Shown here piece by piece: positions 53,280 through 62,296 of a stretch of 64,000 nucleotides of DNA. The stretch covers positions 1-64,000 of the forward strand of contig NZ_JAFLNH010000002.1 in the NCBI RefSeq assembly GCF_018361265.1, given 5' to 3'. The notes below the pieces were generated by a model that was not told the DNA's origin, did no database searches, and saw only the letters and a program-made list of their open reading frames with translations. This DNA comes from Mycobacterium sp. SM1. GTDB taxonomy: Bacteria > Actinomycetota > Actinomycetes > Mycobacteriales > Mycobacteriaceae. The translations under genes and the position numbers were made by a program. Numbering within the stretch: position 1 is the first letter of the stretch; the number at the start of each line of letters is the position of its first letter.

Positions 53280-53294
53280 ATTGGTTGAGCCAAT
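53280..53294. promoter_or_regulatory. Candidate autoregulatory operator of the FadR-like regulator
   Basis: ATTGGTTGAGCCAAT is an inverted repeat with 5-bp arms and 5-bp spacer that overlaps the ATG at 53293. FadR/GntR proteins bind such TTGG-N-CCAA palindromes, and Rv0494 of M. tuberculosis is reported to be autoregulated. It also lies between the divergent Rv0493c-like gene and the regulator, so both could be controlled. Confidence 0.5.
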
Positions 53295-54018
53295 GAGCCA
53301 GTCAAGCCGGATTCGGCCACCCGAGCGTCAGCGTCTGGATGAGCAGATCGCGGCGTCGGTTGCCGACGCCATCCTCGACGGGGTTTTCCCGCCGGGTTCC
53401 ACGCTGCCGCCCGAGCGGGAGCTGGCCGCACAGCTCGGCGTCAACCGCACCTCATTACGCCAGGGCCTGGCCCGGCTGCAGCACATGGGCCTGATCGAGG
53501 CCCGCCACGGCAGCGGCAACGTGGTGCGTGACCCCCAGGGCCTTACCCATCCCACGGTCATCGAGGCGCTGGTGCGCAAGCTGGGCGCCGACTTTCTGGT
53601 CGAGCTGCTGGAAATCCGAACGGCATTGGGCTCGCTTGTCGGGCGGCTGGCCGCCGAACGCAGCACACCAGGTGACGTGAACGCGTTGCGGGAGGCCTTG
53701 CACGACATCGAGACCGCCGACACGTCTGCGGCACGGCAGGCGGCCGACCTCGCGTTCTTCCGGGAGCTCATTCACGCCACCCGCAACCGCGCGCTGGGAT
53801 TGTTGTATCGCTGGGTCGAGCAGGCGTTCGGCGGCCGGGAGCACGAGCTCACCGCAGCCTACGACGATGTCCCTGCGGTGGTGGCCGAGTTGCGGGCGAT
53901 CAGCGATGCGGTGCGGGCGCGCGAGCCCGCGGCCGCCGGTGCAGCGGTCGAGGCGTACCTGCGCGCCAGCGCGCTGCGCATGGTCGAGGCCTACAAACGC
54001 GCTAATCGAGGGACTTAG
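53293..54018 (+). CDS. GntR-family regulator, FadR type (Rv0494-like)
   Basis: A 241-residue regulator. The winged helix-turn-helix is at about residues 15-75 ([56 protein letters not shown]). The C-terminal FCD-type helical domain has [40 protein letters not shown] and [20 protein letters not shown]. Rv0494 is a lipid-responsive, starvation-linked FadR homologue. An in-frame TTG at 53281 (reading VEP before the Met) is a possible alternative start. Confidence 0.9.
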   Translation: MSQSSRIRPPERQRLDEQIAASVADAILDGVFPPGSTLPPERELAAQLGVNRTSLRQGLARLQHMGLIEARHGSGNVVRDPQGLTHPTVIEALVRKLGADFLVELLEIRTALGSLVGRLAAERSTPGDVNALREALHDIETADTSAARQAADLAFFRELIHATRNRALGLLYRWVEQAFGGREHELTAAYDDVPAVVAELRAISDAVRAREPAAAGAAVEAYLRASALRMVEAYKRANRGT

Positions 54019-54024
54019 CACGAC

Positions 54025-54852
54025 TCACTTCCCGGATTCGCCTCCGGGATTCACTGCCGAGCGGCGATACTCCGCCACCCGCGTTGCCGGGTGCACGGCG
54101 ACGAGTCCTAATACACTGCGCCGCTTGCACAGTGCCGCGAGTTCGGCATAGGCCTTCTCGCCTATCAGTTCAGTGAGTTCTGCGGCCAGGCTCTGCCACA
54201 CCCGCTGGGCACCGACGTGCACGTCCGGATCACCGGTGCAGTACCAGTGCAGGTCGGCACCGCCCGCGCCCCAGCCGCGGCGGTCGTATTCGGTGATGGT
54301 GGTTTTGAGGATCTCGCTGCCATCGGGACGGGTGACCCATTCCTGACTGCGCCGGATCGGCAACTGCCAGCAGACATCGGGTTTCATGGTCAGCGGGTGC
54401 ACACCGAGCCGAAGCGCCGCGGTGTGCAACGCGCAGCCGGGACCGGCCTTGAACCCCGGCCGGTTTAAAAAGATGCACGCTCCCTTGTATTTGCGAGTCC
54501 GCCACTGCCGCTCGCCGTCGTGCTCGTCGCGTTCCAGATAACCCTTGCGCCCCAACCCCTGGTCTCGGTACTGCCAGTCGTCGTCGGTCAGTTTTGATAC
54601 CGAGCCGGCCAGCCGGGTGCGGTCGTCGTCGTCGGACAAAAACGCGCCGTGCGAGCAACAGCCGTCATGTTCCCGCCCGGCCACGGTGCCCCGGCAGGCC
54701 GGGGTGCCAAACACACACGTCCAGCGCGACAGGAGCCACGTGAGGTCGGCCGCGATCAGGTGTTCCGGATTGTCCGGGTCGTAGAACTCCACCCATTCCC
54801 GGGTGAAATCCAGTTCCACCTCTCGGCGATTGCCCGGCTGCGGTATTGCCAC
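54025..54852 (-). CDS. Conserved cysteine-rich protein (Rv0495c-like)
   Basis: A 275-residue soluble protein of unknown function. Eight or more Cys are spread along it: [49 protein letters not shown] and [16 protein letters not shown]. The pattern suggests metal or Fe-S binding, similar to UPF0260/DUF3109-like zinc or iron-sulphur proteins, but this is not certain. ATG 54852 diverges from ppx1. It converges on the GntR gene with 6 bp between the stop codons. Confidence 0.75.
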   Translation of the reverse strand: MAIPQPGNRREVELDFTREWVEFYDPDNPEHLIAADLTWLLSRWTCVFGTPACRGTVAGREHDGCCSHGAFLSDDDDRTRLAGSVSKLTDDDWQYRDQGLGRKGYLERDEHDGERQWRTRKYKGACIFLNRPGFKAGPGCALHTAALRLGVHPLTMKPDVCWQLPIRRSQEWVTRPDGSEILKTTITEYDRRGWGAGGADLHWYCTGDPDVHVGAQRVWQSLAAELTELIGEKAYAELAALCKRRSVLGLVAVHPATRVAEYRRSAVNPGGESGK

Positions 54853-54912
54853 AATTTCCTACGGTAGACGAGATTCCGGCGATCGGGTTCCCGCCACGTA
54901 AGCTGGTGTTCC

Positions 54913-55932
54913 ATGCGATTAGGCGTGCTCGACGTGGGCAGTAACACCATCCATCTGCTGGTGGTCGATGCCCACCGTGGTGGGCATCCGACGCCGATGA
55001 GCTCGACCAAGGCCACCTTGCGGCTGGCCGAGGCCATCGACGGCTCCGGCAAGATCTCCCGTCGCGGCGCCGACAAAATGATCTCGACGATCGACGAGTT
55101 CGCCAAAATCGCCATCAGCTCGGGCTGCGCCGAGTTGATGGCCTTCGCCACCTCGGCGGTCCGCGAGGCCAAGAACGCCGAAGCCGTGCTGGCGCGGGTG
55201 CGCGCCGAGACCGGCGTGCAGCTGCAGGTGCTCCGCGGCGTGGACGAGTCGCGGCTGACCTTTCTGGCGGTGCGCCGGTGGTATGGGTGGAGCGCCGGGC
55301 GGATCGTCAACATCGACATCGGCGGCGGCTCTCTGGAGCTGTCCAGCGGCGTCGACGAGGAGCCTGACGTGGCGCTGTCGCTGCCGCTGGGTGCCGGGCG
55401 ACTGACCCGCGAGTGGCTGCCCGACGACCCGCCCGGCCGGCGCCGGGTCGCCATGCTGCGTGACTGGCTCGACACCGAGCTGGCCGACGCCTGTGCGACC
55501 GTGCTGAAAGCCGGCACCCCCGACCTTGCGGTAGCAACCTCGAAGACCTTTCGTTCGCTGGCGCGTCTGACGGGCGCGGCGCCGTCCGCCGCCGGACCGC
55601 GGGCGAAACGCACCCTGACTGCCAGCGGCTTGCGGCAGCTCATAGCGTTTATCTCTAGGATGACGACGGCTGACCGTGCAGAACTAGAAGGGGTGAGCGC
55701 CGAGCGGGCACCGCAGATCGTGGCGGGAGCTTTGGTGGCGGAGGCAAGTATGCGAGCGTTGTCGATACCAACGGTGGACATTTGCCCGTGGGCACTGCGG
55801 GAAGGGCTTATTTTGCGCAAACTCGACAGCGAAGCCGACGGCAGCGCTCTTGTCGAGGCGCCCGTGCGCGATGCCGGCAGCCAAACTGTTGATCGGATCG
55901 CGGTCGACCGATCGAGAGGCGACGCAGGATGA
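54913..55932 (+). CDS. ppx1: Exopolyphosphatase/pppGpp phosphohydrolase Ppx1
   Basis: A 339-residue Ppx/GppA-family protein of the ASKHA fold. The first phosphate-binding loop is VLDVGSNTIHLLVVDAHRGG, then ELMAFATSAVREAKNAEAVL, the second loop VNIDIGGGSLELSSGVD with its acidic residue, and LSLPLGAGRLTREWL. It is the short form without the C-terminal HD domain, as Rv0496, which hydrolyses short-chain polyphosphate. It overlaps the next gene by 4 bp. Confidence 0.92.
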   Translation: MRLGVLDVGSNTIHLLVVDAHRGGHPTPMSSTKATLRLAEAIDGSGKISRRGADKMISTIDEFAKIAISSGCAELMAFATSAVREAKNAEAVLARVRAETGVQLQVLRGVDESRLTFLAVRRWYGWSAGRIVNIDIGGGSLELSSGVDEEPDVALSLPLGAGRLTREWLPDDPPGRRRVAMLRDWLDTELADACATVLKAGTPDLAVATSKTFRSLARLTGAAPSAAGPRAKRTLTASGLRQLIAFISRMTTADRAELEGVSAERAPQIVAGALVAEASMRALSIPTVDICPWALREGLILRKLDSEADGSALVEAPVRDAGSQTVDRIAVDRSRGDAG

Positions 55933-56780
55933 CTGGACCACACTCCGATTCCCAGAACGCAACCACCCGGCCGATATCGGTGGCCGAATTGCTGGCCAAG
56001 AACGACATGATCGGCTCCCCGCCGATCAGCGGTCGCCGGCGGCGCCGCCGAGGCAACGCCGAAGCGGTGACGGTCGCCGAGCTAACCGGCGAAATACCCG
56101 TCGTCGGTGACGATGATCAGCACGCCAAGACCACTCATTCGACGGCGCATTCCCGCCGCGCGAATGGGGGTGTCCGGGACGCCGAGCAAATGTCCGAGGA
56201 GCCGCCGGGATTCGAGGGGCCGCCCGGGCCGGCCGCCGTCGGCGCCGAGGGGATGAGCCCCGACCCATTGGTGGATTATGCCGACATCCCGGTCGACGTG
56301 ATGGATACCGAGGTGCGCGAAGCGCAACCCGTGACCGAGGATTCGGCCTACGTGCGTTCCTATTTGAACGGTCCGGCGAGTCGGCTGGTCAGCGGCACGA
56401 CCATGGCCCGTGGGCCGGAGGGTGCCGAGTCGGCAGTCGGTGAGGACCTCGGCAACGTCGACAGCGGGGCGGATTCGGCCGTCCCCGGTGACGACGGCTA
56501 TGCGGGGCCGAGCAGAGCACAGACATTGCTGCACGGCGGGCTGGTGGTGCTGCAGTCGATTTTTGCGGTGATGTTAGGTGCCGGTTTGTTTGTCGCTTTC
56601 GATCAGCTCTGGCGCTGGAATAACATTGTGGCGCTGGTGCTCTCGGTTGTCGTCATCCTCGGTCTGGTGGTGGGGGTGCGAGTGGTGCGCAAAACTGAGG
56701 ACATCGTCAGCACGTTGATCGCGGTTGCGGTGGGAGCGTTGGTCACACTCGGCCCGCTGGCGCTGCTGCAATCGGCCTAG
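55929..56780 (+). CDS. Conserved membrane protein (Rv0497-like)
   Basis: A 283-residue protein. The first 190 residues are polar and probably disordered (RRRRRRGNAEAVTVAELTGE, PPGFEGPPGPAAVGAEGMSP). The C-terminal quarter has three hydrophobic helices (VVLQSIFAVMLGAGLFVAFD, IVALVLSVVVILGLVVGVRV, STLIAVAVGALVTLGPLALL). Start ATG overlaps the ppx1 stop. Function is unknown; the layout with a long charged N-terminal cytoplasmic region is conserved in mycobacteria. Confidence 0.85.
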   Translation: MTGPHSDSQNATTRPISVAELLAKNDMIGSPPISGRRRRRRGNAEAVTVAELTGEIPVVGDDDQHAKTTHSTAHSRRANGGVRDAEQMSEEPPGFEGPPGPAAVGAEGMSPDPLVDYADIPVDVMDTEVREAQPVTEDSAYVRSYLNGPASRLVSGTTMARGPEGAESAVGEDLGNVDSGADSAVPGDDGYAGPSRAQTLLHGGLVVLQSIFAVMLGAGLFVAFDQLWRWNNIVALVLSVVVILGLVVGVRVVRKTEDIVSTLIAVAVGALVTLGPLALLQSA

Positions 56781-56799
56781 GCCCCAGAGACGACATAGC

Positions 56800-57642
56800 G
56801 TGCGTCCTGCCATCAACGTCGGCCTGTCTACGGCTTCGGTCTATCCGCTGCGGGCCGAGGCCGCCTTTGAGTACGCGGCCCGGCTCGGTTACGACGGGGT
56901 CGAGCTGATGGTGTGGGGCGAGTCGGCCAGCCAGGACATCGACGCCGTCGAGACGATGTCGCAGCGCTACCTCGTCCCGGTGCTGTCGGTGCATGCCCCG
57001 TGCCTGCTGATCTCGCAGCGAGTCTGGGGCTCCAACCCGATTCCCAAGCTGGAACGCAGTGTGCGGGCGGCCGAACAGCTGGGCGCTCAGACGGTTGTGG
57101 TGCATCCGCCGTTTCGGTGGCAACGCCGCTACGCCGAAGGATTCAGCGACCAGGTTGCCGCCCTGGAGGCGTCCAGTGAGGTGATGGTGGCCGTCGAGAA
57201 CATGTTCCCTTTCCGGGCGGACCGGTTTTTCCCGGCCGACCAGTCCCGGGAGCGGATGCGTAAACGCGGCGGCGGACCGGGTCCGGCGATTTCGGCGTTC
57301 ACGCCGTCCTACGATCCGCTTGACGGCAACCACGCGCACTACACGCTGGATTTGTCGCACACCGCCACGGCGGGAGTCGACGCGCTGGAGATGGCGCGAC
57401 GGATGGGTTCCGGGTTGGTGCACCTGCACCTGTGTGACGGCAGCGGCCTGCCGGTAGACGAGCACCTGGTGCCCGGGCGCGGCACCCAACCCACCGTCGA
57501 GGTATGCCAGATGCTGGCCGCCGGCAGCTTCACCGGCCACGTCATCCTGGAGGTGAGCACCTCCGGCGCACGTTCGGCCCGGGAGCGCGAAGCCATGCTG
57601 GCCGAGTCATTGCAGTTCGCCCGCACGCATCTGATGCGCTGA
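56800..57642 (+). CDS. Sugar-phosphate isomerase/epimerase-like TIM barrel (Rv0498-like)
   Basis: A 280-residue xylose-isomerase-like (AP endonuclease family 2 fold) protein. It starts at GTG 56800 (RPAINVGLSTASVYPLRAEA) and has RLGYDGVELMVWGES, LSVHAPCLLISQRVWG, QTVVVHPPFRWQRRYAEGF, VMVAVENMFPFRA, YTLDLSHTATAGVDA, LVHLHLCDGSGLPVDEHLVP and GHVILEVSTSG. These carry the His, Glu and Asp residues that usually bind the metal. The substrate is not known. The earlier in-frame ATG at 56725 lies inside the previous gene and is not preferred. Confidence 0.88.
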   Translation: MRPAINVGLSTASVYPLRAEAAFEYAARLGYDGVELMVWGESASQDIDAVETMSQRYLVPVLSVHAPCLLISQRVWGSNPIPKLERSVRAAEQLGAQTVVVHPPFRWQRRYAEGFSDQVAALEASSEVMVAVENMFPFRADRFFPADQSRERMRKRGGGPGPAISAFTPSYDPLDGNHAHYTLDLSHTATAGVDALEMARRMGSGLVHLHLCDGSGLPVDEHLVPGRGTQPTVEVCQMLAAGSFTGHVILEVSTSGARSAREREAMLAESLQFARTHLMR

Positions 57643-57770
57643 GCCCGGCGGCACACTTCGGTATTGCGATCGCCGGTGCTGCTGGCGGGCGACCCGCTGC
57701 GCGCGGCCGCGCCGCGCTTGCGATCGCCCGGGAGGGGCTGGCAACTGTTGCGGCGTGGGGTGGTCGGTAG
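57643..57770 (+). pseudogene. Possible 5' remnant of the gene that follows Rv0498
   Basis: Between the Rv0498-like stop and the IS607 left end, a frame overlapping the stop reads AHFGIAIAGAAGGRPAARGR and RAALAIAREGLATVAAW, with decent codon use, then ends at TAG 57768-57770. In M. tuberculosis Rv0499 lies here before proC. This may be its truncated start, but similarity could not be established by eye. Confidence 0.25.
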
Positions 57771-57800
57771 TTGTCGGTGGTGTGCTGTAGGAACAGGGGT

Positions 57801-58075
57801 GTGAATCTTGCGGTGTGGGCTGAGCGCAACGGTGTTGCGCGGGTGGCCGCGTATCGCTGGTTTAGCGCCGGGCTGTTGCCGGTGCCGGCGCTCTTGGCGC
57901 CCAGGGCCGTGAGCTGGTGGTGGTCGATTCGGCTGAGGTCGATGAGGACCTGGTGGGCGATATGAGCGAGATCCTCACCAGTATGTGCGCTTGGTTGTCT
58001 GGCAAACGCGCTGCGCCGAACGGGGCCAAGCGCGCGCTGGCGGCCGCGGCGTCCGACGAGGTGGGGGTGGCCTGA
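57801..58075 (+). pseudogene. IS607-type TnpA serine resolvase, internally deleted
   Basis: The GTG start and first 30 residues (NLAVWAERNGVARVAAYRWF, then GLLPVPA) are the MerR-like start of IS607 resolvases. In another frame the gene resumes as GAQGRELVVVDSAEVDEDLV and GDMSEILTSMCAWLSGKRAA, the usual end, to TGA 58073-58075. The catalytic Ser domain between is gone, so the recombinase is dead. Confidence 0.7.
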
Positions 58076-58076
58076 G

Positions 58077-59454
58077 ATGCCGCGTTTCGAGGTGCCCGAC
58101 GGCTGGTGTGTGCAGGCGTTCTGTTTCACCTTGGACCCGAACGGGGGCCAGGACCGCGCGCTGGCGCGCCATTTCGGGGCCCGCCGCAAGGCCTACAACT
58201 GGGCCGTCGCCACGCTGAAAGCCGATATCCGGGCGTGGCACGCCACCGGTGTTAAGACAGCGAGGCCCTCGCTGCGGGTGCTGCGGAAACGCTGGAATCA
58301 GGTCAAAGACGAGGTGTGCGTCAACGCCGAGACGGGCCAGCCGTGGTGGGGTGAGTGCTCCAAAGAGGCCTACGCGGGCGGGATCGCCGCCGCGGTGGAC
58401 GCCTACTGGAACTGGCAGAGCTCCCGATCGGGCAAACGCGACGGCAAGCCGATGGGCTTCCCCCGGTTGAAGAAGAAAAGACGCGACGCCGACCGGGTGA
58501 CGTTCACCACCGGGGCGATGCGCCTCGAACCGGATCGCCGGCATGTCGCCTTGCCGCTGATCGGCACCGCCCGCACCCATGAGAGCACCCGCCGCATCGA
58601 GCGCCTCATCGCCAAGGGCCGGGCGCGGGTGCTGGCGATCAGCGTGCGGCGCGACGGCGCCCGACTCGACGCGAGCGTGCGGGTGCTGGTGCAGCGGCCG
58701 ATTCAGCCCGGCGTGGCGCTGCCCGAGTCGCGGGTCGGTGTCGACGTCGGGGTGCGCCGGCTGGCGAGCGTGGCCAGCGCCGGCGGCGGCGTGATCGAAC
58801 AGGTGGCTAACCCGCGCCCGCTTGGGGCGGCGCTGCGCGAATTACGGCGGGTGTCGCGGGCCCGTTCACGCTGTGTGAAAGGCTCCCGCCGGTATCGTGA
58901 GCGCACCACGCAGATGTCTCGGCTGTATCGCCGGCTCACCGATGTCCGCACCCATCACCTGCACGTTCTGACACCACGATTGGCCAAAACCCACGGCCGG
59001 ATCGTGCTGGAGGGATTAGACGCCGCCGGGATGCCGCGGCAAAAGGGCCTGCCCGGTGCTCGCGCCAGACGGCGGGCACTCCGATGCCGCCCTGGGCACC
59101 CCGCGGCGGCACCTGGCCTACAAAACGGGCTGGTACGGGTCACGGCTGGTGGTCGCTGACCGCTGGTTCCCGTCGAGCAAAACCTGCCACCTTTGTGGGC
59201 ATGTGCAGGACATCGGATGGGACGAGAAGTGGCAATGTGCCACGTGTGTGGCGGTCCATCAGCGTGATGACAACGCCGCGATCAACCTCGCGCGCTACCA
59301 GGAAACCATTAGCGTCGTCGGCCCAGTTGGGGCCGCCGTCAAGCGTGCAGCCGACCGTAACACCCGGCCTGGCCGGGCAGGTGGCCGTGAAGCGTGGAAG
59401 GGACGCGGCCGCAAGGCCGCCGAACAACCCCAAGACGGGGTGCAAGTCGCGTGA
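58077..59454 (+). pseudogene. TnpB (RNA-guided nuclease of IS607/IS200 type), frameshifted
   Basis: The first frame (58077 to about 59080) has ALARHFGARRKAYNWAVATL, WGECSKEAYAGGIAAAVDAY, GKPMGFPRLKKKRRDADRVT, the RuvC-I Asp in VGVDVGVRRLASVASA and the RuvC-II Glu in GRIVLEGLDAAGM. A shift near 59080 moves to a second frame: SDAALGTPRRHLAYKTGWYG, the zinc ribbon KTCHLCGHVQ plus WQCATCVAVHQ, and RuvC-III Asp in RDDNAAINLARYQ, ending at 59454. All catalytic residues are there but not in one frame. TnpB uses a guide RNA made from the element's 3' end, so an omega-RNA would be expected around 59300-59475. Confidence 0.8.
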
Positions 59455-59487
59455 CCACTAACGATCACTCACTTGCAACGGTCTACC

Positions 59488-60366
59488 ATGCTTTCCGGCA
59501 TGGCCAGAATCGCGATCATCGGTGGTGGCAGCATGGGCGAAGCCCTGCTGTCGGGCCTGCTGCGGTCTGGACGAGCGGTCCACGACCTGATGGTGGCCGA
59601 ACGGTTGGCTGATCGCGCCAGATACCTGGCGGAGACCTACTCGGTGGCGGTGGCACCCGTGAGCGACACGGTAGCGAACGCGGCGTTCGTCATCGTGGCG
59701 GTCAAGCCCACCGACATCGAGTCGGTGATCGGGGAGATCGCCCGAGGGGCCGCCCGGGCGGAAAACGAGCAGGTGTTCGTCACCGTTGCCGCCGGCGTCA
59801 CCACCGCCTACCTCGAATCCAAGTTGCCGGATGGCGCCGCCGTCGTGCGGGCGATGCCCAATGCCCCGGCACTGGTCGGTGCCGGGGTCACGGCCCTGGC
59901 GAAGGGCCGCTTTGCCACCTCCGAGCAGCTCAAAGAGGTCTCAGCGCTGTTCGAGGCGGTCGGCGGTGTGCTTGTTGTCGCCGAGACCCAGCTGGACGCG
60001 GTGACGGCGGTCTCCGGGTCGGGTCCGGCGTATTTCTTCCTGATGGTCGAGGCCCTCGTCGACGCCGCCGTCGGGGTAGGTCTGAGCCGCCAGGTGGCCA
60101 TCGAGCTGGTCGTTCGGACCTTCGCTGGATCGGCCGCGATGCTCGCCGAGCGAATCGAGCACGAGCGAGGCATGAGCGGCGACGCGGCGCCGGGCATGCG
60201 TGTCGACACCACCGCGGCCCAACTGCGCGCGAGTGTTACCTCGCCCGCCGGTACCACCGTGGCGGCGCTTCGCGAACTCGAGCGCTCCGGGTTTCGCGCG
60301 GCGGTCGACGCCGCCGTACAGGCCGCGAAAAACCGCGCTGAGCAGCTACGAATTACATCGGAGTAA
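59488..60366 (+). CDS. proC: Pyrroline-5-carboxylate reductase
   Basis: This enzyme makes proline from pyrroline-5-carboxylate with NAD(P)H. The 292-residue protein has the nucleotide-binding start MARIAIIGGGSMGEALLSGL, the segments FVIVAVKPTDIESVIGEIAR, VVRAMPNAPALVGAGVTALA, the ProC signature around LDAVTAVSGSGPAYFFLMVE, and SPAGTTVAALRELERSGFRA. ATG 59488 matches the M. tuberculosis start (MLxGMARIAIIGGG). The IS607 remnant ends about 15-30 bp upstream, so the original upstream region of proC has been replaced. Confidence 0.93.
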   Translation: MLSGMARIAIIGGGSMGEALLSGLLRSGRAVHDLMVAERLADRARYLAETYSVAVAPVSDTVANAAFVIVAVKPTDIESVIGEIARGAARAENEQVFVTVAAGVTTAYLESKLPDGAAVVRAMPNAPALVGAGVTALAKGRFATSEQLKEVSALFEAVGGVLVVAETQLDAVTAVSGSGPAYFFLMVEALVDAAVGVGLSRQVAIELVVRTFAGSAAMLAERIEHERGMSGDAAPGMRVDTTAAQLRASVTSPAGTTVAALRELERSGFRAAVDAAVQAAKNRAEQLRITSE

Positions 60367-60505
60367 TTTACAAAATTTCCATTGAAAATCCACCACCTGT
60401 CGCAATAACCCCAGTAGTCCCGCTATTCTCCTCGTTGTATGCGTGCGTTAATGCCAGCGAAGGGGAAGTCGCTGGGATGCGTGCGCCTGATCGGAATGGG
60501 TTGCG

Positions 60506-60769
60506 ATGACGTCAAAGAACGGGCCATCGGCGCGCGATTCGGCTGGCGGTAAGTCCGCGCGGGACACCGGTTCTCCCGACGGCCAGCCGGCAAGGACGCA
60601 ATTCCTCACCGTGGCCGAGGTGGCGGCGCTGATGAGGGTCTCCAAGATGACGGTCTACCGGTTGGTGCACAACGGAGAGCTGCCGGCGGTACGGGTCGGG
60701 CGGTCCTTCCGAGTGCACGCCAAAGCCGTGCACGACATGTTGGAGACCTCCTACTTCGACGCGGGTTAA
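60506..60769 (+). CDS. Excisionase-type DNA-binding protein (Rv0500A-like)
   Basis: The 87-residue protein has a polar N-terminus and a MerR-like/HTH_17 helix-turn-helix (FLTVAEVAALMRVSKMTVYR, LVHNGELPAVRVGRSFRVHA). It is the conserved mycobacterial gene upstream of the bS22 gene and galE2, not a phage excisionase. It probably binds DNA as a small regulator. Targets are unknown. Confidence 0.88.
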   Translation: MTSKNGPSARDSAGGKSARDTGSPDGQPARTQFLTVAEVAALMRVSKMTVYRLVHNGELPAVRVGRSFRVHAKAVHDMLETSYFDAG

Positions 60770-60998
60770 CCATCCAGCGGCGACGCAGATCCGCAGAGCG
60801 GTCGGCGGAGGAGTCGTGCCGGCGAGACCCGGGTGGCGCGCTCACGGCGCCTACCACCCCGGTCCCGGGCTGCGCGCCGCCAGTCGCACCCGCTGCGTGG
60901 GGCGTCGTCGCCAGGTGGCTTTGGTATCTCATGCGGGCGGCCGGGTAAAGTGACCGGGTCATTTCCAGCAGCCGGCCACTGATCAGATAGCGGAGTTC

Positions 60999-61100
60999 AT
61001 GGGTTCAGTAATCAAGAAGCGACGCAAGCGCATGTCCAAGAAGAAGCACCGCAAGCTGCTGCGCCGAACCCGGGTGCAGCGCAGAAAGCTCGGGAAGTAA
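60999..61100 (+). CDS. 30S ribosomal protein bS22 (33 residues)
   Basis: This tiny, very basic protein ([20 protein letters not shown], ending RRKLGK) matches the AURKAIP1/COX24-type actinobacterial protein seen as bS22 in mycobacterial 30S ribosome structures, near the decoding centre, and is Rv0500B in M. tuberculosis. The ATG at 60999 follows CGGAG. A TAAAGT-like -10 element near 60945 may serve it. It is easily missed because of its size. Confidence 0.88.
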
Positions 61101-61166
61101 ACTCCGCAGCGTTGGCCGTTACGCGGCGGTAACGACGCTGTTTTCCCCCGCCGATACGCTATCGGG

Positions 61167-62291
61167 ATGGACTCGTCGGGTGCGGAGACGGGCAACCGAA
61201 ACACCGTCAGCGACACCGTGCATTACCCCAAAGTTGTGCTGGTCACCGGTGCGTGCCGGTTTCTGGGGGGCTACCTGACCGCCAGGCTGGCACAAAACAC
61301 GCTGGTGAGCCGCGTGATCGCGGTGGACGCCATCGCGCCTAGCAAGGACCTGGCGCGCCGGATGGGGCGTGCCGAGTTCGTCCGCGCCGATATTCGTAAT
61401 CCTTTTATTCTCAAGGTTATTCGTAACAATAACGTCGACACCGTGGTGCACGCCGCGGCGGCATCCTACGCGCCGCGGGCCGGCAACGGCGCAGCGTTGA
61501 AGGAACTCAACGTCATGGGCGCGATGCAACTGTTCGCGGCCTGCCAAAAGGCACCGTCGGTGCGTCGCGTGGTGCTGAAGTCGACATCGGAGGTATACGG
61601 ATCGAGCGCGCATGACCCGGTGGTGTTCACCGAGGACAGCACCAGCCGCCGACCATTCCGCGAGGGGTTTCCCAAGGACAGCCTCGACATCGAGGGTTAC
61701 GCGCGTGGGCTGGGCCGACGCCGTCCGGATATCGCGGTGACAATCCTGCGGCTGGCCAACATGATCGGCCCGGCGATGGACACCGCGCTGTCCCGCTATC
61801 TTGCCGGGCCACTGGTTCCGACGATCATCGGCCGCGATGCCCGGTTGCAGTTGCTGCACGAGCAGGACGCCCTGGGCGCGCTGGAACGCGCGGTGATGGC
61901 CGGCAAGCGTGGCACGTTCAACATCGGCGCCGACGGGATCATCATGCTCTCGCAAGCGATCCGGCGAGCCGGCCGGATCCCGCTCCCGGTTCCCGGGTGC
62001 GCCCTCTGGGTCCTCGATTCGTTGCGGCGGGCCAATCGCTACCCCGAGATCAACCGCGAGCAACTCGACTACCTCAGCTATGGCCGGGTGATGGATACGA
62101 CCAGAATGCGAGTCGAACTCGGCTACCACCCCAAGTGGACGACGGCTGAGGCGTTCGACGACTACATCCGCGGCCGAGGTTTGACTCCCATTATCGACCC
62201 GCAGTGGGTACGATCCTTGGAAGGTAAGGCGGTGGCGGTAGCGCAGCGCTGGGGGAGCCGAAAACCAATTCCGGGGATTGGGGTTAGGTAA
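61167..62291 (+). CDS. galE2: NAD-dependent epimerase/dehydratase-like protein GalE2
   Basis: A 374-residue extended SDR. The Rossmann start is KVVLVTGACRFLGGYLTARL, with ADIRNPFILKVIRNNNVDTV, VVHAAAASYAPRAGNGAALK, KSTSEVYGSSAHDPVVFTED and ILRLANMIGP. The usual active-site Tyr-x-x-x-Lys is not seen: the equivalent region reads LDIEGYARGLGRR, with no Lys four residues after the Tyr. So a true UDP-galactose epimerase activity is doubtful, as the family name is historical. It precedes the acyltransferase gene by 5 bp. Confidence 0.85.
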   Translation: MDSSGAETGNRNTVSDTVHYPKVVLVTGACRFLGGYLTARLAQNTLVSRVIAVDAIAPSKDLARRMGRAEFVRADIRNPFILKVIRNNNVDTVVHAAAASYAPRAGNGAALKELNVMGAMQLFAACQKAPSVRRVVLKSTSEVYGSSAHDPVVFTEDSTSRRPFREGFPKDSLDIEGYARGLGRRRPDIAVTILRLANMIGPAMDTALSRYLAGPLVPTIIGRDARLQLLHEQDALGALERAVMAGKRGTFNIGADGIIMLSQAIRRAGRIPLPVPGCALWVLDSLRRANRYPEINREQLDYLSYGRVMDTTRMRVELGYHPKWTTAEAFDDYIRGRGLTPIIDPQWVRSLEGKAVAVAQRWGSRKPIPGIGVR

Positions 62292-62296
62292 CTATC

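Larger units (their letters stand above)
57771..59475 (+). mobile_element. IS607-type element (serine resolvase remnant plus tnpB)
   Basis: The stretch from about 57770, with GTGTGCTGTAGGAACAGGGG upstream of the resolvase, to the region just before proC has the gene order of IS607/IS1535 elements: TnpA serine recombinase, then TnpB, overlapping. IS607 elements have no terminal inverted repeats, so exact borders are estimated. It separates proC from the Rv0498-like gene. Both its genes are damaged. Confidence 0.6.
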
